A stretch of 9,091 nt of DNA from an uncultured Anaerolineae bacterium (GCA_903854805.1 CAINXK010000541.1:1-9091); one strand, 5' to 3'. Shown: positions 1 through 8,921, counted from the stretch's first letter. Notes: generated by a model from the letters alone, not told the origin. Numbers and translations: made by a program.

Positions 1-2565
1 CAAATCATCGGGGTGCGTAATTTCAGCCCAGGTCTTTTGGAATAGGGCTTCCCGGCTGTAGCCTAACAGATTGCAGATTGCCGGGTTTACATCCAACCAT
101 TCTTTTTCAAGCGAAGTAACCGCTACACCCACCATATCCTGGTCAAAATAGCCGCGATAACGCGCTTCGCTTTCACGCAGGGCTTCATCGGCGCGTTTGC
201 GCTCAGAGATATCAATACAAATACCAGACATGCGCCAGGGCGAGCCATCGGCATGATAAATGGTGTCTCCTAGAGCGCTGACCCAGCGAATTTCTCCATT
301 CGGCAGAACGATGCGATATTCGCTATACAGCAGGTTGTGTTCGCGAATGGCCTGGTTGATCCGGTCTTCCGCAAGCTGGAGATCTTCAGGGTGCATCACT
401 TTCCGCCAGATATCAAAACTGGGCTGTAAAACCGTGTCCAGACCAAAGAGAAGGAAGAGTTCGGCAGACCAGCTTAGCTGGTCATTTTCTATATCCCAAT
501 CCCAGAGGCCTGCCTTGGCAGAACGTTGGGCCAGCGCCAGGTGCTCATTGGCCTGCAACAGTGCTTTCTCAGCATTCCTACGCTCAGTGATATCGATGAA
601 AGAAACCAGCACGCGTGCCAGGCTCTCTTCGCTGCCAGGCTGAACATTCAAGGTTAGATTGATAATGACATGCGCACCACGCATATTCCGGAACGGGATT
701 TCGCAATTGAACAGGGTCCGTCCTTCTGCCAGTGCCACCATTTCATCTTTAAAAAACTGCCTGGAATCTTCGGTTAAATAGCCGGACAGGCTTTGCATTA
801 CATGTTCCTTGCCATTCAATCCAAGTATTTTCAGGCTGGCTTGATTGAATTCGCGGATCTGTATAAGCCCTGGCAGCGCGTCAAACTCATCAGGATGTGC
901 ATCCCAATATGCCCTAAAATCCGTTACGCCGGCCTGGCGCAATTGGTCAAATTGAATTTTTACCAATGAAAAATCTTCTTCCCAGATTGCAATCGGAGAA
1001 TCTTCAAAGAGAGTTCGAAAGCGTTCCGCGTTCTCGATCAGTTCTGCTTCGGCGCGCTTGCTCGCAGAAATATCGCTCGCGATCAGCACAACTTTTTGAG
1101 CCGATGCGCGTGGCATGCGCGCCATTTTAACCCTGAACCAGGTCATTTCGCCTGCGGCACCGATCGCGCGGTATTCGATCTCGGTTAGCGTGCCCGAAGT
1201 GAATGTCTGCTGCATGGCTTGTTCAGCCTTCATACGATCGGGTTCATCCAACCACATCAGCCAGTTTGAACCAAGCACTTCCCGCTCGTCGAAACCCTCT
1301 GAGACATGATTGATATATTGGATCCGCCCTTCCATATCCAGCACGACGACATTATCCAACAACGCTCCCAGGATCAGGCGTTGTTTCTCTTCCACCTCGC
1401 TCAGCGCAAGTTCAGCCAGTTTGCGCTCAGTGATATCCTGGGCCACACCGGTCAGAAAGACGGGCTTACCATCCCGATCAAAAACCGTATCGCCAGACTT
1501 TGCCCAAATAAACCGGATTGAGCCATCCGGCCAGATGATGCGGTATGTAATTGGCTGATTGGCAAGCACGGCAGCGTTGGAAGGCAGCACCAGATATAAA
1601 TCGTCGGGGTGGATCACTTGCTTGATTGCATCTCCCAGCCGCCCGCTATAGGAATTTTTATCGATCCCAAATATGCGATACATTTCTTTCGACCAGAATA
1701 CGTCCTTATTTTCGAGATCCCATTTCCAGCTTCCAATATGGGCAACAGTCTGGGCTTCTTGCAGGTCCAATTCTGAAAGACGCAGGGCATCTTCGGACTG
1801 CTTGCGCGCAGTAATATCCGTTTGCGTGCCCACCATGCGCAGCGCTTTGCCATCGGCACCGCGGCTGACGGCCTGGCCATTTCCCAGGATCCACTTCCAA
1901 CTGCCATCCTGGGCCCGCATGCGAAATTCCACCTGAAAACGCTCACAGCGGTTTTCAATACAGTCCCGGTTTGCACCCAGCGTCTTTTGCCGGTCGGCGG
2001 GATGGATCAAATCTATCCAGGTGCTAACATGCCCAGGTAATGACCCTGGTTGGTATCCAAGCATGGTAAAGTAGGCCGGGCTGTAGTAAACCTCGTCTGT
2101 CACCAGGTCCCAATCCCACAACCCATCCTGGGATGATTCCATCGCCCATTGAAAGCGTTCCTGGCCCTGGCGTAATTTTTCTTCAATTTCCTTGTATTCG
2201 GTGATATCGTGCGCAACCGCATATAACAGCGAGCCATTTTCAGCTTCAAGAGCATTCCATTCCAAGAATCTGTATGAACCCTGCTTTGTTCGAAAACGGT
2301 TGGTAAATTTAATGGTTTTTTCGCCGCCAACCTGTCTGGCGACTTCCTGATTGGTGGGTTCAAGATCGTCTGGATGGATAAAGTTGGCATAGGGCTGGCT
2401 GAGCAGTTCTTCCGTGCTGAAGCCCAGTGTCTTTTCCCAGGTACTGTTCAACCTTTTGAAATAGCCATCGGTGGAAGCGATACAGACCAGATCTGGAATC
2501 AGATCAAAAAATCGGTCAAACTCAGATACGTTTGAGACCGGTTTAAGTGTTTTTGTTTTGGTCAT
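1..2565 (-). CDS. Multi-PAS sensory protein, N-terminal part (C-terminus beyond left edge)
   Basis: The frame is open without a stop from an ATG at 2563-2565 to base 1, giving 855 codons; the protein begins MTKTKTLKPVSNVSEFDRFF. Six complete PAS modules and part of a seventh are visible. Each complete one ends in the usual DIT/DIS-x-x-K/R linker, with the Asp at about residues 120, 250, 377, 498, 658 and 785. HPDD or HPED motifs (first at His64) and GxWxWD motifs in modules 2, 3 and 6 are typical of PAS_3-type folds. Module 5 is about 160 residues long and has the variant opening SPIAIWEEDFS followed by a VTDFRAYWDAHP segment. There is no signal peptide or membrane segment, so it is probably cytoplasmic. 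An in-frame TGA lies upstream and this is the first ATG; the ribosome site is weak (AAGG and GGCGGG). The output domain lies outside the window; a histidine kinase or GGDEF/EAL is likely from family habit, not from sequence seen here. The ligands of the PAS modules cannot be told. Confidence 0.93.
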   Translation of the reverse strand, partial: MTKTKTLKPVSNVSEFDRFFDLIPDLVCIASTDGYFKRLNSTWEKTLGFSTEELLSQPYANFIHPDDLEPTNQEVARQVGGEKTIKFTNRFRTKQGSYRFLEWNALEAENGSLLYAVAHDITEYKEIEEKLRQGQERFQWAMESSQDGLWDWDLVTDEVYYSPAYFTMLGYQPGSLPGHVSTWIDLIHPADRQKTLGANRDCIENRCERFQVEFRMRAQDGSWKWILGNGQAVSRGADGKALRMVGTQTDITARKQSEDALRLSELDLQEAQTVAHIGSWKWDLENKDVFWSKEMYRIFGIDKNSYSGRLGDAIKQVIHPDDLYLVLPSNAAVLANQPITYRIIWPDGSIRFIWAKSGDTVFDRDGKPVFLTGVAQDITERKLAELALSEVEEKQRLILGALLDNVVVLDMEGRIQYINHVSEGFDEREVLGSNWLMWLDEPDRMKAEQAMQQTFTSGTLTEIEYRAIGAAGEMTWFRVKMARMPRASAQKVVLIASDISASKRAEAELIENAERFRTLFEDSPIAIWEEDFSLVKIQFDQLRQAGVTDFRAYWDAHPDEFDALPGLIQIREFNQASLKILGLNGKEHVMQSLSGYLTEDSRQFFKDEMVALAEGRTLFNCEIPFRNMRGAHVIINLTLNVQPGSEESLARVLVSFIDITERRNAEKALLQANEHLALAQRSAKAGLWDWDIENDQLSWSAELFLLFGLDTVLQPSFDIWRKVMHPEDLQLAEDRINQAIREHNLLYSEYRIVLPNGEIRWVSALGDTIYHADGSPWRMSGICIDISERKRADEALRESEARYRGYFDQDMVGVAVTSLEKEWLDVNPAICNLLGYSREALFQKTWAEITHPDDL

Positions 2566-2581
2566 TGCCCGCCTGCCTTCT

Positions 2582-2596
2582 GATTCTTTGAGAATC
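2582..2596. repeat. Short perfect hairpin just upstream of the second PAS gene
   Basis: GATTCT, a 3-base spacer (TTG) and AGAATC form a perfect 6-bp inverted repeat. It sits about 17 bases upstream of the ATG at 2565, directly before the weak ribosome-binding region. In the mRNA it could affect access of ribosomes, but a 6-bp stem is short enough to occur by chance. Confidence 0.35.
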
Positions 2597-2653
2597 CCCC
2601 ATTGGATTGCACATTGCTGATTGGGTCAGTCTTCATATCCCAGCTCCACACTA

Positions 2654-2699
2654 CAAGATTTATGCTGGCCAATCTTGACGGAGTGCCTCGTCAAGATTG
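2654..2699 (-). promoter_or_regulatory. Three-arm inverted repeat, attenuator- or operator-like
   Basis: An 11-bp perfect inverted repeat (arms 2670-2680 and 2689-2699, core AATCTTGACG / CGTCAAGATT, 8-base loop) is accompanied by a third arm, CAAGATT at 2654-2660, which can also pair with AATCTTG at 2671-2677. In a leftward transcript the middle arm could therefore form either an 11-bp or a 7-bp hairpin, but not both. No T-run follows either hairpin in either direction, so this is not a standard intrinsic terminator. It lies about 90-135 bases upstream of the PAS gene start. It may instead be a set of protein-binding half-sites on DNA; a TTGACG that resembles a -35 box lies inside the stem. 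That the repeats exist is certain; their function is inferred. Confidence 0.45.
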
Positions 2700-2748
2700 A
2701 AAAAGGGGAGTGCCTGCCCATAAAAAAAGGGGGAATCCGATCAGGTCA

Positions 2749-2982
2749 TTATTTAATTCGAACGTTATTTTGAGGGGGAGGACCGGCCTGCGAGTTCGGT
2801 TCGATGAACCAGACCCGGGCAGCAGCTCCGAACCGCGATCGCATAGAAAGTGACCCAACTGGCTGTGTTTTGCCTGGCTCGCTTCGAGGATCTGGTTCTG
2901 GCTGTTCAGTACCTTTAAATACAGTTGGTGGTTCGGCTTCTTCTTCATCTAAAATTGACCTGCGCGCTAATATCCGGAGCAT
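2749..2982 (-). CDS. Doubtful small ORF, possibly a gene remnant
   Basis: This is a 77-codon frame from an ATG at 2980-2982, with a stop codon a few codons upstream of it. The product is rich in Glu and Pro at first (LDEEEAEPP, then PEPDPRSEP) and ends in a more ordinary segment, RVWFIEPNSQAGPPPQNNVR. Codons beginning with G are fairly frequent, which weakly suggests real or former coding. There is no Shine-Dalgarno match before the ATG, and two overlapping frames of similar length compete for the same bases. I do not recognise a family. It could be the acidic linker and first strand of a larger protein whose remainder has been lost, or it could be chance. Confidence 0.2.
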   Translation of the reverse strand: MLRILARRSILDEEEAEPPTVFKGTEQPEPDPRSEPGKTQPVGSLSMRSRFGAAARVWFIEPNSQAGPPPQNNVRIK

Positions 2983-3142
2983 GCTGACAATAAATTAGCT
3001 GGATTACAAATCAATTGTATCCTTTTCTGGCCAAAGCGCAACACTCCCCCAGAAATTCTTGCAGATCCAGTTTTTTAAATGGCGTGAGGGGTTTGCACCT
3101 AACCATTCTGGCTCTGCAGTTCAATGGCAGGCCCCCTCCTAA

Positions 3143-3191
3143 CCTCCCCCGATTGCGCCCCGCAAGCCCAGCGGGTCGAAATCGGGGGAGG
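3143..3191. repeat. Strong C-run/G-run palindrome (hairpin element)
   Basis: The arms CCTCCCCCGATT (3143-3154) and AATCGGGGGAGG (3180-3191) are perfectly complementary over 12 bp. Inside, CG/CG (3156-3157 with 3177-3178) and CCCGC/GCGGG (3159-3163 with 3171-3175) continue the stem, so 19 of 21 positions pair around a 7-base loop. No T-run follows on either strand. This looks like a dispersed palindromic repeat (REP- or MITE-like) rather than a terminator. The sequence CGAAATCGGGGGA within it recurs at 3316-3328. Confidence 0.75.
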
Positions 3192-3209
3192 GACAAGACC
3201 AGACAGCCG

Positions 3210-3239
3210 ATGGCTGAAATTTTTTTTATTTTCAGCCAT
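3210..3239. repeat. Perfect 10-bp inverted repeat with T-rich loop
   Basis: ATGGCTGAAA (3210-3219) and TTTCAGCCAT (3230-3239) are perfectly complementary, around a 10-base loop that is nearly all T on the plus strand. The T-run lies inside the loop rather than after the stem, which is unlike a Rho-independent terminator. It sits between two other strong hairpins and is probably part of the same repeat cluster. Confidence 0.6.
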
Positions 3240-3253
3240 ACTCCACGCTGTTT

Positions 3254-3295
3254 CCTTTCCCAAATTCGACGTTTCCCAGTCGCATTTGGGGAAGG
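3254..3295. repeat. 17-bp near-perfect hairpin
   Basis: Bases 3254-3270 pair with 3279-3295 around the 8-base loop GTTTCCCA. The stem has one mismatch (T3266/C3283) and one G-T pair (T3258/G3291); the outer part reads CCTT...AAGG and the core CCCAAAT / ATTTGGG. A small GCCC-GAA-GGGC hairpin follows at 3297-3307. It is the third of three consecutive hairpins in about 150 bases. Confidence 0.7.
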
Positions 3296-3315
3296 TGCCC
3301 GAAGGGCGGATGGGG

Positions 3316-3328
3316 CGAAATCGGGGGA
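3316..3328 (+). repeat. Second copy of the CGAAATCGGGGGA motif
   Basis: The 13-base motif CGAAATCGGGGGA found at 3177-3189 is repeated exactly here, and both copies are followed by G-rich sequence. The C-rich arm at 3143-3154 is complementary to both, so the segment 3143-3333 has imperfect terminal inverted repeats as well as internal ones. Confidence 0.65.
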
Positions 3329-3402
3329 TGGGGAGTACCCATAAGAATTCAGCGCAACCTGGTTGGCTACCTATATCAGGCCTGTTTCGGGTTCGATCAA
3401 CA

Positions 3403-3435
3403 GCATGATGGCTGCATGGTCAGCGAACATCATGC
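3403..3435. repeat. Bulged hairpin downstream of the kinase gene
   Basis: GCATGATG (3403-3410) pairs with CATCATGC (3428-3435), and GCTG (3411-3414) pairs with CAGC (3421-3424), leaving a 3-base bulge (GAA) and a 6-base loop. It lies about 155-190 bases past the kinase stop in the direction of transcription. No T-run follows on the minus strand; a T-rich stretch precedes it. It could be an mRNA 3' structure or a protein site; evidence for either is slight. Confidence 0.4.
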
Positions 3436-3590
3436 AAGAAAAACAGGTCGTCTTTGGCAGGATTGGTGATTCAGGACTAATGGTTTTGTTTCTTGGCAAA
3501 CAATTACTCCTGAAAGAATAGCCGGCCCCCTATTGCAATTATCTGCGGACGGGTATAAAAATATAGCTCGTTACCTCGCCGTCAGACTCA

Positions 3591-6500
3591 TCATGCGTCT
3601 GGCAAGCCTTCCAGGCTGGTCATGACCTCCGCCAGGGCCAACTCCACCGGCGCCAGGCAGTCTTCATACCGGGCTTCATCCCGGGCCGCCAGCGCATGTT
3701 CCAACTGCAGTGCCAGTTCGCGCAGTTTATCTGCGCCCAGCGTGGCACTGACACTCTTGAGCGTATGCGCCAATCTGTGTGCCACCGGAATATCCTGAAT
3801 CAGGATGGCTGCGCGAATATTCGCACCGGTTGCGGCATGGTTTTTCCGAAACATACGCAGCAGGCGCTCGTAAAACGCAGGATTGTCATCCAGGCGGCGC
3901 AGCGCAGTCTTGGTATCCAGGATGGCAGCCCAGGCCGGCAGCTCCGGGGCGGCTTCTGCTTCAATATCCACCGCGCCGCTATCTGGCTCTACAACTGGCA
4001 GAGCAACAAACGGCTGTGTAGTGGGTTGCAACCAGCGCAGCAAGGCCAGGCTAAGCTGGCCCACATCGATCGGCTTGACAACATAATCATTCAGCCCGGC
4101 CTGCAAGGCTTTCTCGCGATCGCCGCTCAAGGCATGCGCGGTCATGGCAATGATCGGAAGCTGATCAAAACCAAAGCGCGCATCTGTGCGAATACGCCGC
4201 GTGGCTTCATAGCCGTCCATATCAGGCATCTGGATATCCATCAAGACCGCATCAAAACTACCGCCCAGGACCATGCTGACCGCAGTCTGACCATTCTTGG
4301 CAATCGAGATGATCAAACCCATCTTTTCCAGCAGTTCACGGGCTACCAACTGGTTGATTTCATTATCTTCCACCAACAGCAAATGCCGGCCTCGCACCGC
4401 CGCCAACGCCTCAAACGTGATCACTTTTTGCTCATGCCAGGGCTGGGGTTGAGAGGCATGTCCAAAGACTTGCATGACCGCATCAAATAACGATGAGGAA
4501 GTCACCGGTTTCACCAGGATGGCCATGCTCCCGGTACGTTGTAAGGCAGCACTCTTCTCTCCGGGTGGCGCCAGCAAAATAACCGGCAGTCTTTCCAAAC
4601 CTGGCAAGCTCTGCACCCGCTGCACAGCCTGATAGCCAGTCAGATCCCCGGACAGGCTTTGATCCATAATCAAAAGGTCAAAACGCTTCATACCCGGGTC
4701 TTCTTGATTGAACAGTTTGAGACCCTGATCTGACCCTGCTGCAGTTTTCACATCGAAGCCCATCGATTCCAGGGTGCGCCCCAGGAATTCCCGCGCAGAG
4801 GCGTTGTCTTCCACCACCAGCACGCGCAAGCCTCGCAGGTCAGGGGTCACCACCAGGGACTGTGTTTCGGTTTCAGCCTGGCACTTCAACCGGACTGTGA
4901 AGCTGAAGATGCTGCCCTGGTTGGGCCGGCTCTCCACACGAATATCACCGTCCATCAAGTTGACCAGCCGCTTGCAGATCGTCAAGCCCAGGCCGGTGCC
5001 CCCAAACTTACGGCTGGTGGATGAATCTGCCTGGGAAAACGGTTGGAATAAATTGGAAATCTGAGCCTGGCTCAAACCAATGCCAGTATCTCTGACCGAA
5101 AATTCCAGCAGAGCAACCCCGCCGGCCTTCTCGAGCAGCTGCGCTTTAACCACAATCTCACCCACATCTGTAAACTTGATCGCATTCGCCACCAGGTTCA
5201 GGATGATCTGTTTAAGCCGGCCCGGATCTCCCACCAGCTGGCGCGGAACATCGGGAGCAGTATCAAAGACCAATTCCAAATCTTTTTCCTGGGCCTTGAA
5301 AGCCACCAATCTGGCCAGGTTATGCAGCACCTCATCCAGATCGAAACCAAGCGCTTCGATTTCCAATTTTCCGGCTTCAATTTTCGAGACATCCAGAATA
5401 TCGTTGATGATTGAGAGCAGCAGCTCGCCGGAAGCCTGGATATGGTTCATATAGTCGGTCTGTTTTGCATTCAACCTGGTTTGCAAGGCCAGCTGTGTCA
5501 GACCGAGCACCCCGTTCAGGGGGGTCCGGATTTCATGGCTCATCACCGCCAGAAAGTCACTCTTGGCTCGGTTAGCCGATTCAGCCTGTTCCTTGGCAAT
5601 TTCCAATTCGGCAGTGCGCTCAACCACCAGGGCTTGCAGGTGATCGCGGTACCGCAATATCTCAGCTTCAGCCTGCTGGCGTGCGGTGATATCACGCACG
5701 ATCAAGATCGCTTCACCTGCATTGAGATTGGCTTCCACTCGCGCTTCAAAATACATCTTCTGACCGCCAATTTGAAGCTGGTAGTCAAAAGTATGCACAG
5801 TTTCGGTCTCAAAAGCCGCGTCCATCTCAACATTAAACATGTCGACAAGCTCAGGCGGCATCACTTCCGCCATTTTCTTGCCCAGGAATACTTCTGCAGG
5901 CACAAATAATAAATCGTTCTTATCGGCCTTGTAGTCCAGGTAAGTTCCATCGCGCCCGATCCGGAAGATCATATCTGGGATGGCATTGACCAGTGTGCGG
6001 TTGCGGTACTCACTGAAGCGCAGCGCATCTTCTGCCGCCTTCAAACTGGTGATATCGCTGACGATCGTTGAGTAATGGCTGATCTCGCCATTCGGGTCAT
6101 AATGAGCAACAATATTTTGCAGCACCAAATACAACCTGCCCTGCAGGCTCTTCATGACTGTCTCGCCGTGCCAGGATCCATTTTTATGGGCCAGTGGCAA
6201 AGCCTGCCCGGTGACGATGGCGACACTTTCTGGGGTGTGAAATTCTGTCAATTTATACGCGTGAAGATCGGCGCCATCAGGAATATCAAGCATACGCCGC
6301 CCGGCCGGGTTGATGTAAGTCAGGCTGCCGCTCGGATCAGCCGAAGCGATCAGATCCTGGGCAGTCTCCATGACGTCCAGCATGCGCTGAACCTCAGCTT
6401 CGCCCATTTTTTGTACGATAATATCGCCCAGGTAATCGGCAAACCGGATAGCCACTTCCAGATCTCGGTCTGTATAAACAGTTGGCTTGTTACCCAGACC

Positions 6501-8813
6501 CAGCACGGCTATGATTTTGCCATCACGCGCAATCGGGATAACCATCTCGCGCAAGAGCAGCGCATGGCCATTGGGCAGACCCTTCTTGGGTAGCATGGCG
6601 GCATAATCGTTATGAACCACCGGCTGGCCTTCGCGCACAGCATCCGCCCAGATGCCAGCATCCGCGATCATATCATGCGTGGAACGATCATCAGCCCGGC
6701 AGTATTCCTGGACTGTGCGCGTGGACCAGGCCGATAAACGCAGGCTGTTTTGGTCTTTGTCCACCAGGTAGAAGAACCCGATTTGGCTGGAAACCAGGGG
6801 CTCCAATTCATCCAGGGCCTTTTGCATGACATCATTCAGCAAATGACTGGAAGCATATTCCAGCAAGTCAAGCCGCTTTTGCAGGATGATCTCATCCTGC
6901 TTTTTCAGAGTGATATCCTGCAAAATGGCTCCCAGGCGATAGCCCCTGGCGGTCTTGATCGGGAATAACAGCTCCTGAACAGTCTTGCGCACACCGTTCG
7001 TGGTCAAGATCGTCGCATCGCCTTGTTTGTGAGGGTGTTCGAAAGCGCCATTTTTTAAAAATGCCTGGATGGTATCCTTGATGTTTTCGAGGCTGATATG
7101 AGCGCGAAAATCCGGGGGCATGCACGCGTATTGAATTTCCCAGGCCGGGATTCCAATCACCTGATTGCGGGAGAACCCGGTCAACTCTTCCATGGCAGAA
7201 TTCCATTCAATGTAAATACCCTGCTCATCGATCAAGGTATTTCCCAACGAAGATTGTTCGATAAAAGTACGGAAGCGATCCTCGCTTTCGCGCAGATCCA
7301 CATCGGCCTGTTTGTTGGCAGTGATATCCCGGCCATAAATGGCCAGGCGTGTCACCAAGCCGTTGGCATCCAGCACCGGGTAAATACTATTGATCAGCCA
7401 GACTCCGTCCCGTACATCTTCAAAATGCAGCGGGTTACCAGTTTCCGCCACTGAACGCAGGGCAGCCTGACGCGCCATGGCCGCTTCGGGTGCAGAGTAG
7501 GCCAGGATATTGGTGCCAATCAATTCCTGGGGTTCATGCCCCAGGCGGGCAGCGCCCTGCTGGTTGGCGACCAGGATCGTTCCGTCCGTTTCGATCAAAA
7601 ACGCAGATTCTGCTGTGGCATTCAAAACAGCCTGGGTGGTTTCAGCGCTCTGGCGCAGCGCTTCCTGAGCCCAATGCTGCTCGCTGATGTCAAGTACAAT
7701 CCCGGCCAAAAACAGCAGCTGGCCAGCGGCATCCCGAACGGCATGGATACTGGCCTTAAAATAGCGCATTTCAGCCCGCTTTGGATTGCTACGGTACTCA
7801 AGCGTGGCAGGTTCGCCGGTTTCGATAACCTGGGCCTGGACGGCCAGCAGCTGCTCGCGATCATCTGGATGCAGCAGTTCGATATAGTCTTCCATCGAAG
7901 GCACCCCATCGGCCGGGTCCAGATCAAACAGGCGAAACATTTCCTGTGACCAGTACCCAATTCCGGTGCTGACATTATGTTCCCAATTGCCCAGATGGGC
8001 TTCGGATTGGGCCATCTCCAGGCTGGCCTGGCTCTTCTGCAGCAGTGCGCTGGCTTTTTTGTGCTCATCAATATCGCGGAAACTAATGAGAATCGCATGG
8101 ATGGCTGGCACATGCAGCAGGTTGCTTAAGGTACTTTCAATCCAACGCCACTGTCCATCCTTTTGACGGAAACGATACTGGATGGTCGGAGACTGGGCCG
8201 GGTCTTCAAGGATGATCTGCAGCATATTCAGCACCACCGGCAGATCATCTGGATGGGTAAGCTTTTGGGGTTCAAAAACCGGGTAGTCGGTCTCCGTATA
8301 ACCAAATAGCCGCAAGGCCATAGGGCTGACATATTGGAACTTATGGTCGGCTCCAATCAGCACAATCCCATCATCTATATTTTCGATCAAAGCCTGGCTG
8401 CGTTCTTCCAGCTGGCTGTAAGCTTCTTCAGTGTGTTTGCGCGCGCTGATATCGGTGAAATAAACCATCAAATTGGTTGGGGATGGATAAATATGATATT
8501 CAAACCAGCGCTCCCGGGCCGGGGCAAACGCCTCAAGTTGGATCGTTTCCTGGGTTTCCAGAGCGCGGGCATACGCAGCTCCCAAAGCAGTGCCCTGGAC
8601 ATCCGGGTATTCAGCCCAAAAGTTTTTGCCGATTAAATCCTGGGGCGCGCGCGCCAGCAATAGACTAGCCTGCTTATTCAGACAGGTGTAATTCATGCCA
8701 GAATCGAAAATGACCACCCCTTCGTGCAGGCGGTCCAAATTTGCCAATAATAAATCGGCACCAGGTTGGTGATTCTTTTTATGAGCTGGCCCAGATTTCA
8801 TCACATCACCCAT
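3591..8813 (-). CDS. Soluble hybrid histidine kinase: 5 PAS-GAF-2 PAS-HisKA-HATPase-REC-REC-HPt
   Basis: This 1740-residue protein senses intracellular signals, autophosphorylates on a His and passes phosphate through its own receiver and HPt domains. PAS modules lie at about 22-125, 136-255, 260-385, 388-505, 510-640, 806-925 and 931-1050, most closing with a DIT/DIS-like linker. A GAF domain (about 643-805) has the HNDYAA and [15 protein letters not shown] motifs. After a coiled coil (about 1050-1086) comes the H-box [10 protein letters not shown] with His1093, the N-box (Asn1206, Asn1210), G1 (DTGIG, 1242-1246) and G2 (GGTGLGL, 1271-1277). REC1 has Glu1335/Asp1336, Asp1384 and Lys1435 but Ala1415 where Thr/Ser is usual. 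REC2 is canonical (Asp1483, Asp1526, Thr1558, Lys1580). HPt has His1683 in AHTLKS. No membrane segment or signal peptide is seen. The ATG at 8811-8813 has a weak GGGGCAG ribosome site 7 bases away; Met5, preceded by GGTGAT, is an alternative start. The final response regulator is not in the window. Confidence 0.97.
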   Translation of the reverse strand: MGDVMKSGPAHKKNHQPGADLLLANLDRLHEGVVIFDSGMNYTCLNKQASLLLARAPQDLIGKNFWAEYPDVQGTALGAAYARALETQETIQLEAFAPARERWFEYHIYPSPTNLMVYFTDISARKHTEEAYSQLEERSQALIENIDDGIVLIGADHKFQYVSPMALRLFGYTETDYPVFEPQKLTHPDDLPVVLNMLQIILEDPAQSPTIQYRFRQKDGQWRWIESTLSNLLHVPAIHAILISFRDIDEHKKASALLQKSQASLEMAQSEAHLGNWEHNVSTGIGYWSQEMFRLFDLDPADGVPSMEDYIELLHPDDREQLLAVQAQVIETGEPATLEYRSNPKRAEMRYFKASIHAVRDAAGQLLFLAGIVLDISEQHWAQEALRQSAETTQAVLNATAESAFLIETDGTILVANQQGAARLGHEPQELIGTNILAYSAPEAAMARQAALRSVAETGNPLHFEDVRDGVWLINSIYPVLDANGLVTRLAIYGRDITANKQADVDLRESEDRFRTFIEQSSLGNTLIDEQGIYIEWNSAMEELTGFSRNQVIGIPAWEIQYACMPPDFRAHISLENIKDTIQAFLKNGAFEHPHKQGDATILTTNGVRKTVQELLFPIKTARGYRLGAILQDITLKKQDEIILQKRLDLLEYASSHLLNDVMQKALDELEPLVSSQIGFFYLVDKDQNSLRLSAWSTRTVQEYCRADDRSTHDMIADAGIWADAVREGQPVVHNDYAAMLPKKGLPNGHALLLREMVIPIARDGKIIAVLGLGNKPTVYTDRDLEVAIRFADYLGDIIVQKMGEAEVQRMLDVMETAQDLIASADPSGSLTYINPAGRRMLDIPDGADLHAYKLTEFHTPESVAIVTGQALPLAHKNGSWHGETVMKSLQGRLYLVLQNIVAHYDPNGEISHYSTIVSDITSLKAAEDALRFSEYRNRTLVNAIPDMIFRIGRDGTYLDYKADKNDLLFVPAEVFLGKKMAEVMPPELVDMFNVEMDAAFETETVHTFDYQLQIGGQKMYFEARVEANLNAGEAILIVRDITARQQAEAEILRYRDHLQALVVERTAELEIAKEQAESANRAKSDFLAVMSHEIRTPLNGVLGLTQLALQTRLNAKQTDYMNHIQASGELLLSIINDILDVSKIEAGKLEIEALGFDLDEVLHNLARLVAFKAQEKDLELVFDTAPDVPRQLVGDPGRLKQIILNLVANAIKFTDVGEIVVKAQLLEKAGGVALLEFSVRDTGIGLSQAQISNLFQPFSQADSSTSRKFGGTGLGLTICKRLVNLMDGDIRVESRPNQGSIFSFTVRLKCQAETETQSLVVTPDLRGLRVLVVEDNASAREFLGRTLESMGFDVKTAAGSDQGLKLFNQEDPGMKRFDLLIMDQSLSGDLTGYQAVQRVQSLPGLERLPVILLAPPGEKSAALQRTGSMAILVKPVTSSSLFDAVMQVFGHASQPQPWHEQKVITFEALAAVRGRHLLLVEDNEINQLVARELLEKMGLIISIAKNGQTAVSMVLGGSFDAVLMDIQMPDMDGYEATRRIRTDARFGFDQLPIIAMTAHALSGDREKALQAGLNDYVVKPIDVGQLSLALLRWLQPTTQPFVALPVVEPDSGAVDIEAEAAPELPAWAAILDTKTALRRLDDNPAFYERLLRMFRKNHAATGANIRAAILIQDIPVAHRLAHTLKSVSATLGADKLRELALQLEHALAARDEARYEDCLAPVELALAEVMTSLEGLPDA

Positions 8814-8847
8814 ATGTTCTCTGCCCCAAGAGCACGCCTAAATAACG

Positions 8848-8869
8848 AAAACAATAAAAACATTGTTTT
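8848..8869. promoter_or_regulatory. A/T-rich inverted repeat in the kinase leader, possible operator
   Basis: AAAACAAT (8848-8855) and ATTGTTTT (8862-8869) form a perfect 8-bp inverted repeat with a 6-base spacer, about 35-56 bases upstream of the kinase ATG. It lies downstream of the proposed promoter, where a repressor could block transcription. As RNA the stem would be all A-U but for one G-C pair, and weak. A chance palindrome in AT-rich DNA is possible. Confidence 0.3.
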
Positions 8870-8921
8870 AATCTTCCTGCTCCAATTGAGCGACGTTTAA
8901 CAGATCCCGTTCAATAAATTA

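Larger units (their letters stand above)
2566..3590. other. Intergenic region of about 1 kb rich in inverted repeats
   Basis: This stretch separates two co-oriented genes. It has no convincing protein-coding gene, tRNA or rRNA. It holds at least six inverted repeats (listed separately), a doubtful 77-codon frame, and C-run/G-run palindromes. No hairpin followed by a clean T-run was found downstream of the kinase stop at 3591, so the terminator of the kinase is not identified. The stretches 2999-3142 and 3436-3590 show nothing recognisable beyond a small A/T tract near 3554-3565. Confidence 0.7.

Noticed and set aside
260..643. 127-codon plus-strand frame
   Set aside because: It is antisense to the partial multi-PAS gene, which reads through without a stop and has clear PAS motifs.
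1614..2390. Minus-strand frames at 1614-1976 and 2100-2390
   Set aside because: They lie on the same strand as the partial PAS gene but in another frame; the true frame gives PAS sequence across both.
3143..3191. Intrinsic terminator for the kinase gene
   Set aside because: The hairpin is strong but no T-run follows on the minus strand, and it lies about 400 bases beyond the stop codon.
3011..3344. Short frames on both strands across the palindrome cluster
   Set aside because: Their translations are mostly repeat sequence (Arg, Pro and Gly runs from the C/G palindromes), with no ribosome site or domain.
3517..3534. Weak AATAG/CTATT hairpin as kinase terminator
   Set aside because: The stem is only 5 bp and is followed by a broken, C-interrupted T stretch; too weak to call.
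3696..4490. 264-codon open frame on the plus strand
   Set aside because: It is entirely antisense to the receiver and HPt part of the kinase, whose motifs are intact, and its product shows no recognisable domain.
5442..6593. Plus-strand frames of 155 and 172 codons (5442-5909, 6075-6593)
   Set aside because: Both are antisense to the HisKA, PAS and GAF region of the kinase and have low-information products.
7098..7949. Plus-strand frames of 118 and 137 codons
   Set aside because: They are antisense shadows of kinase PAS modules 3 to 5.
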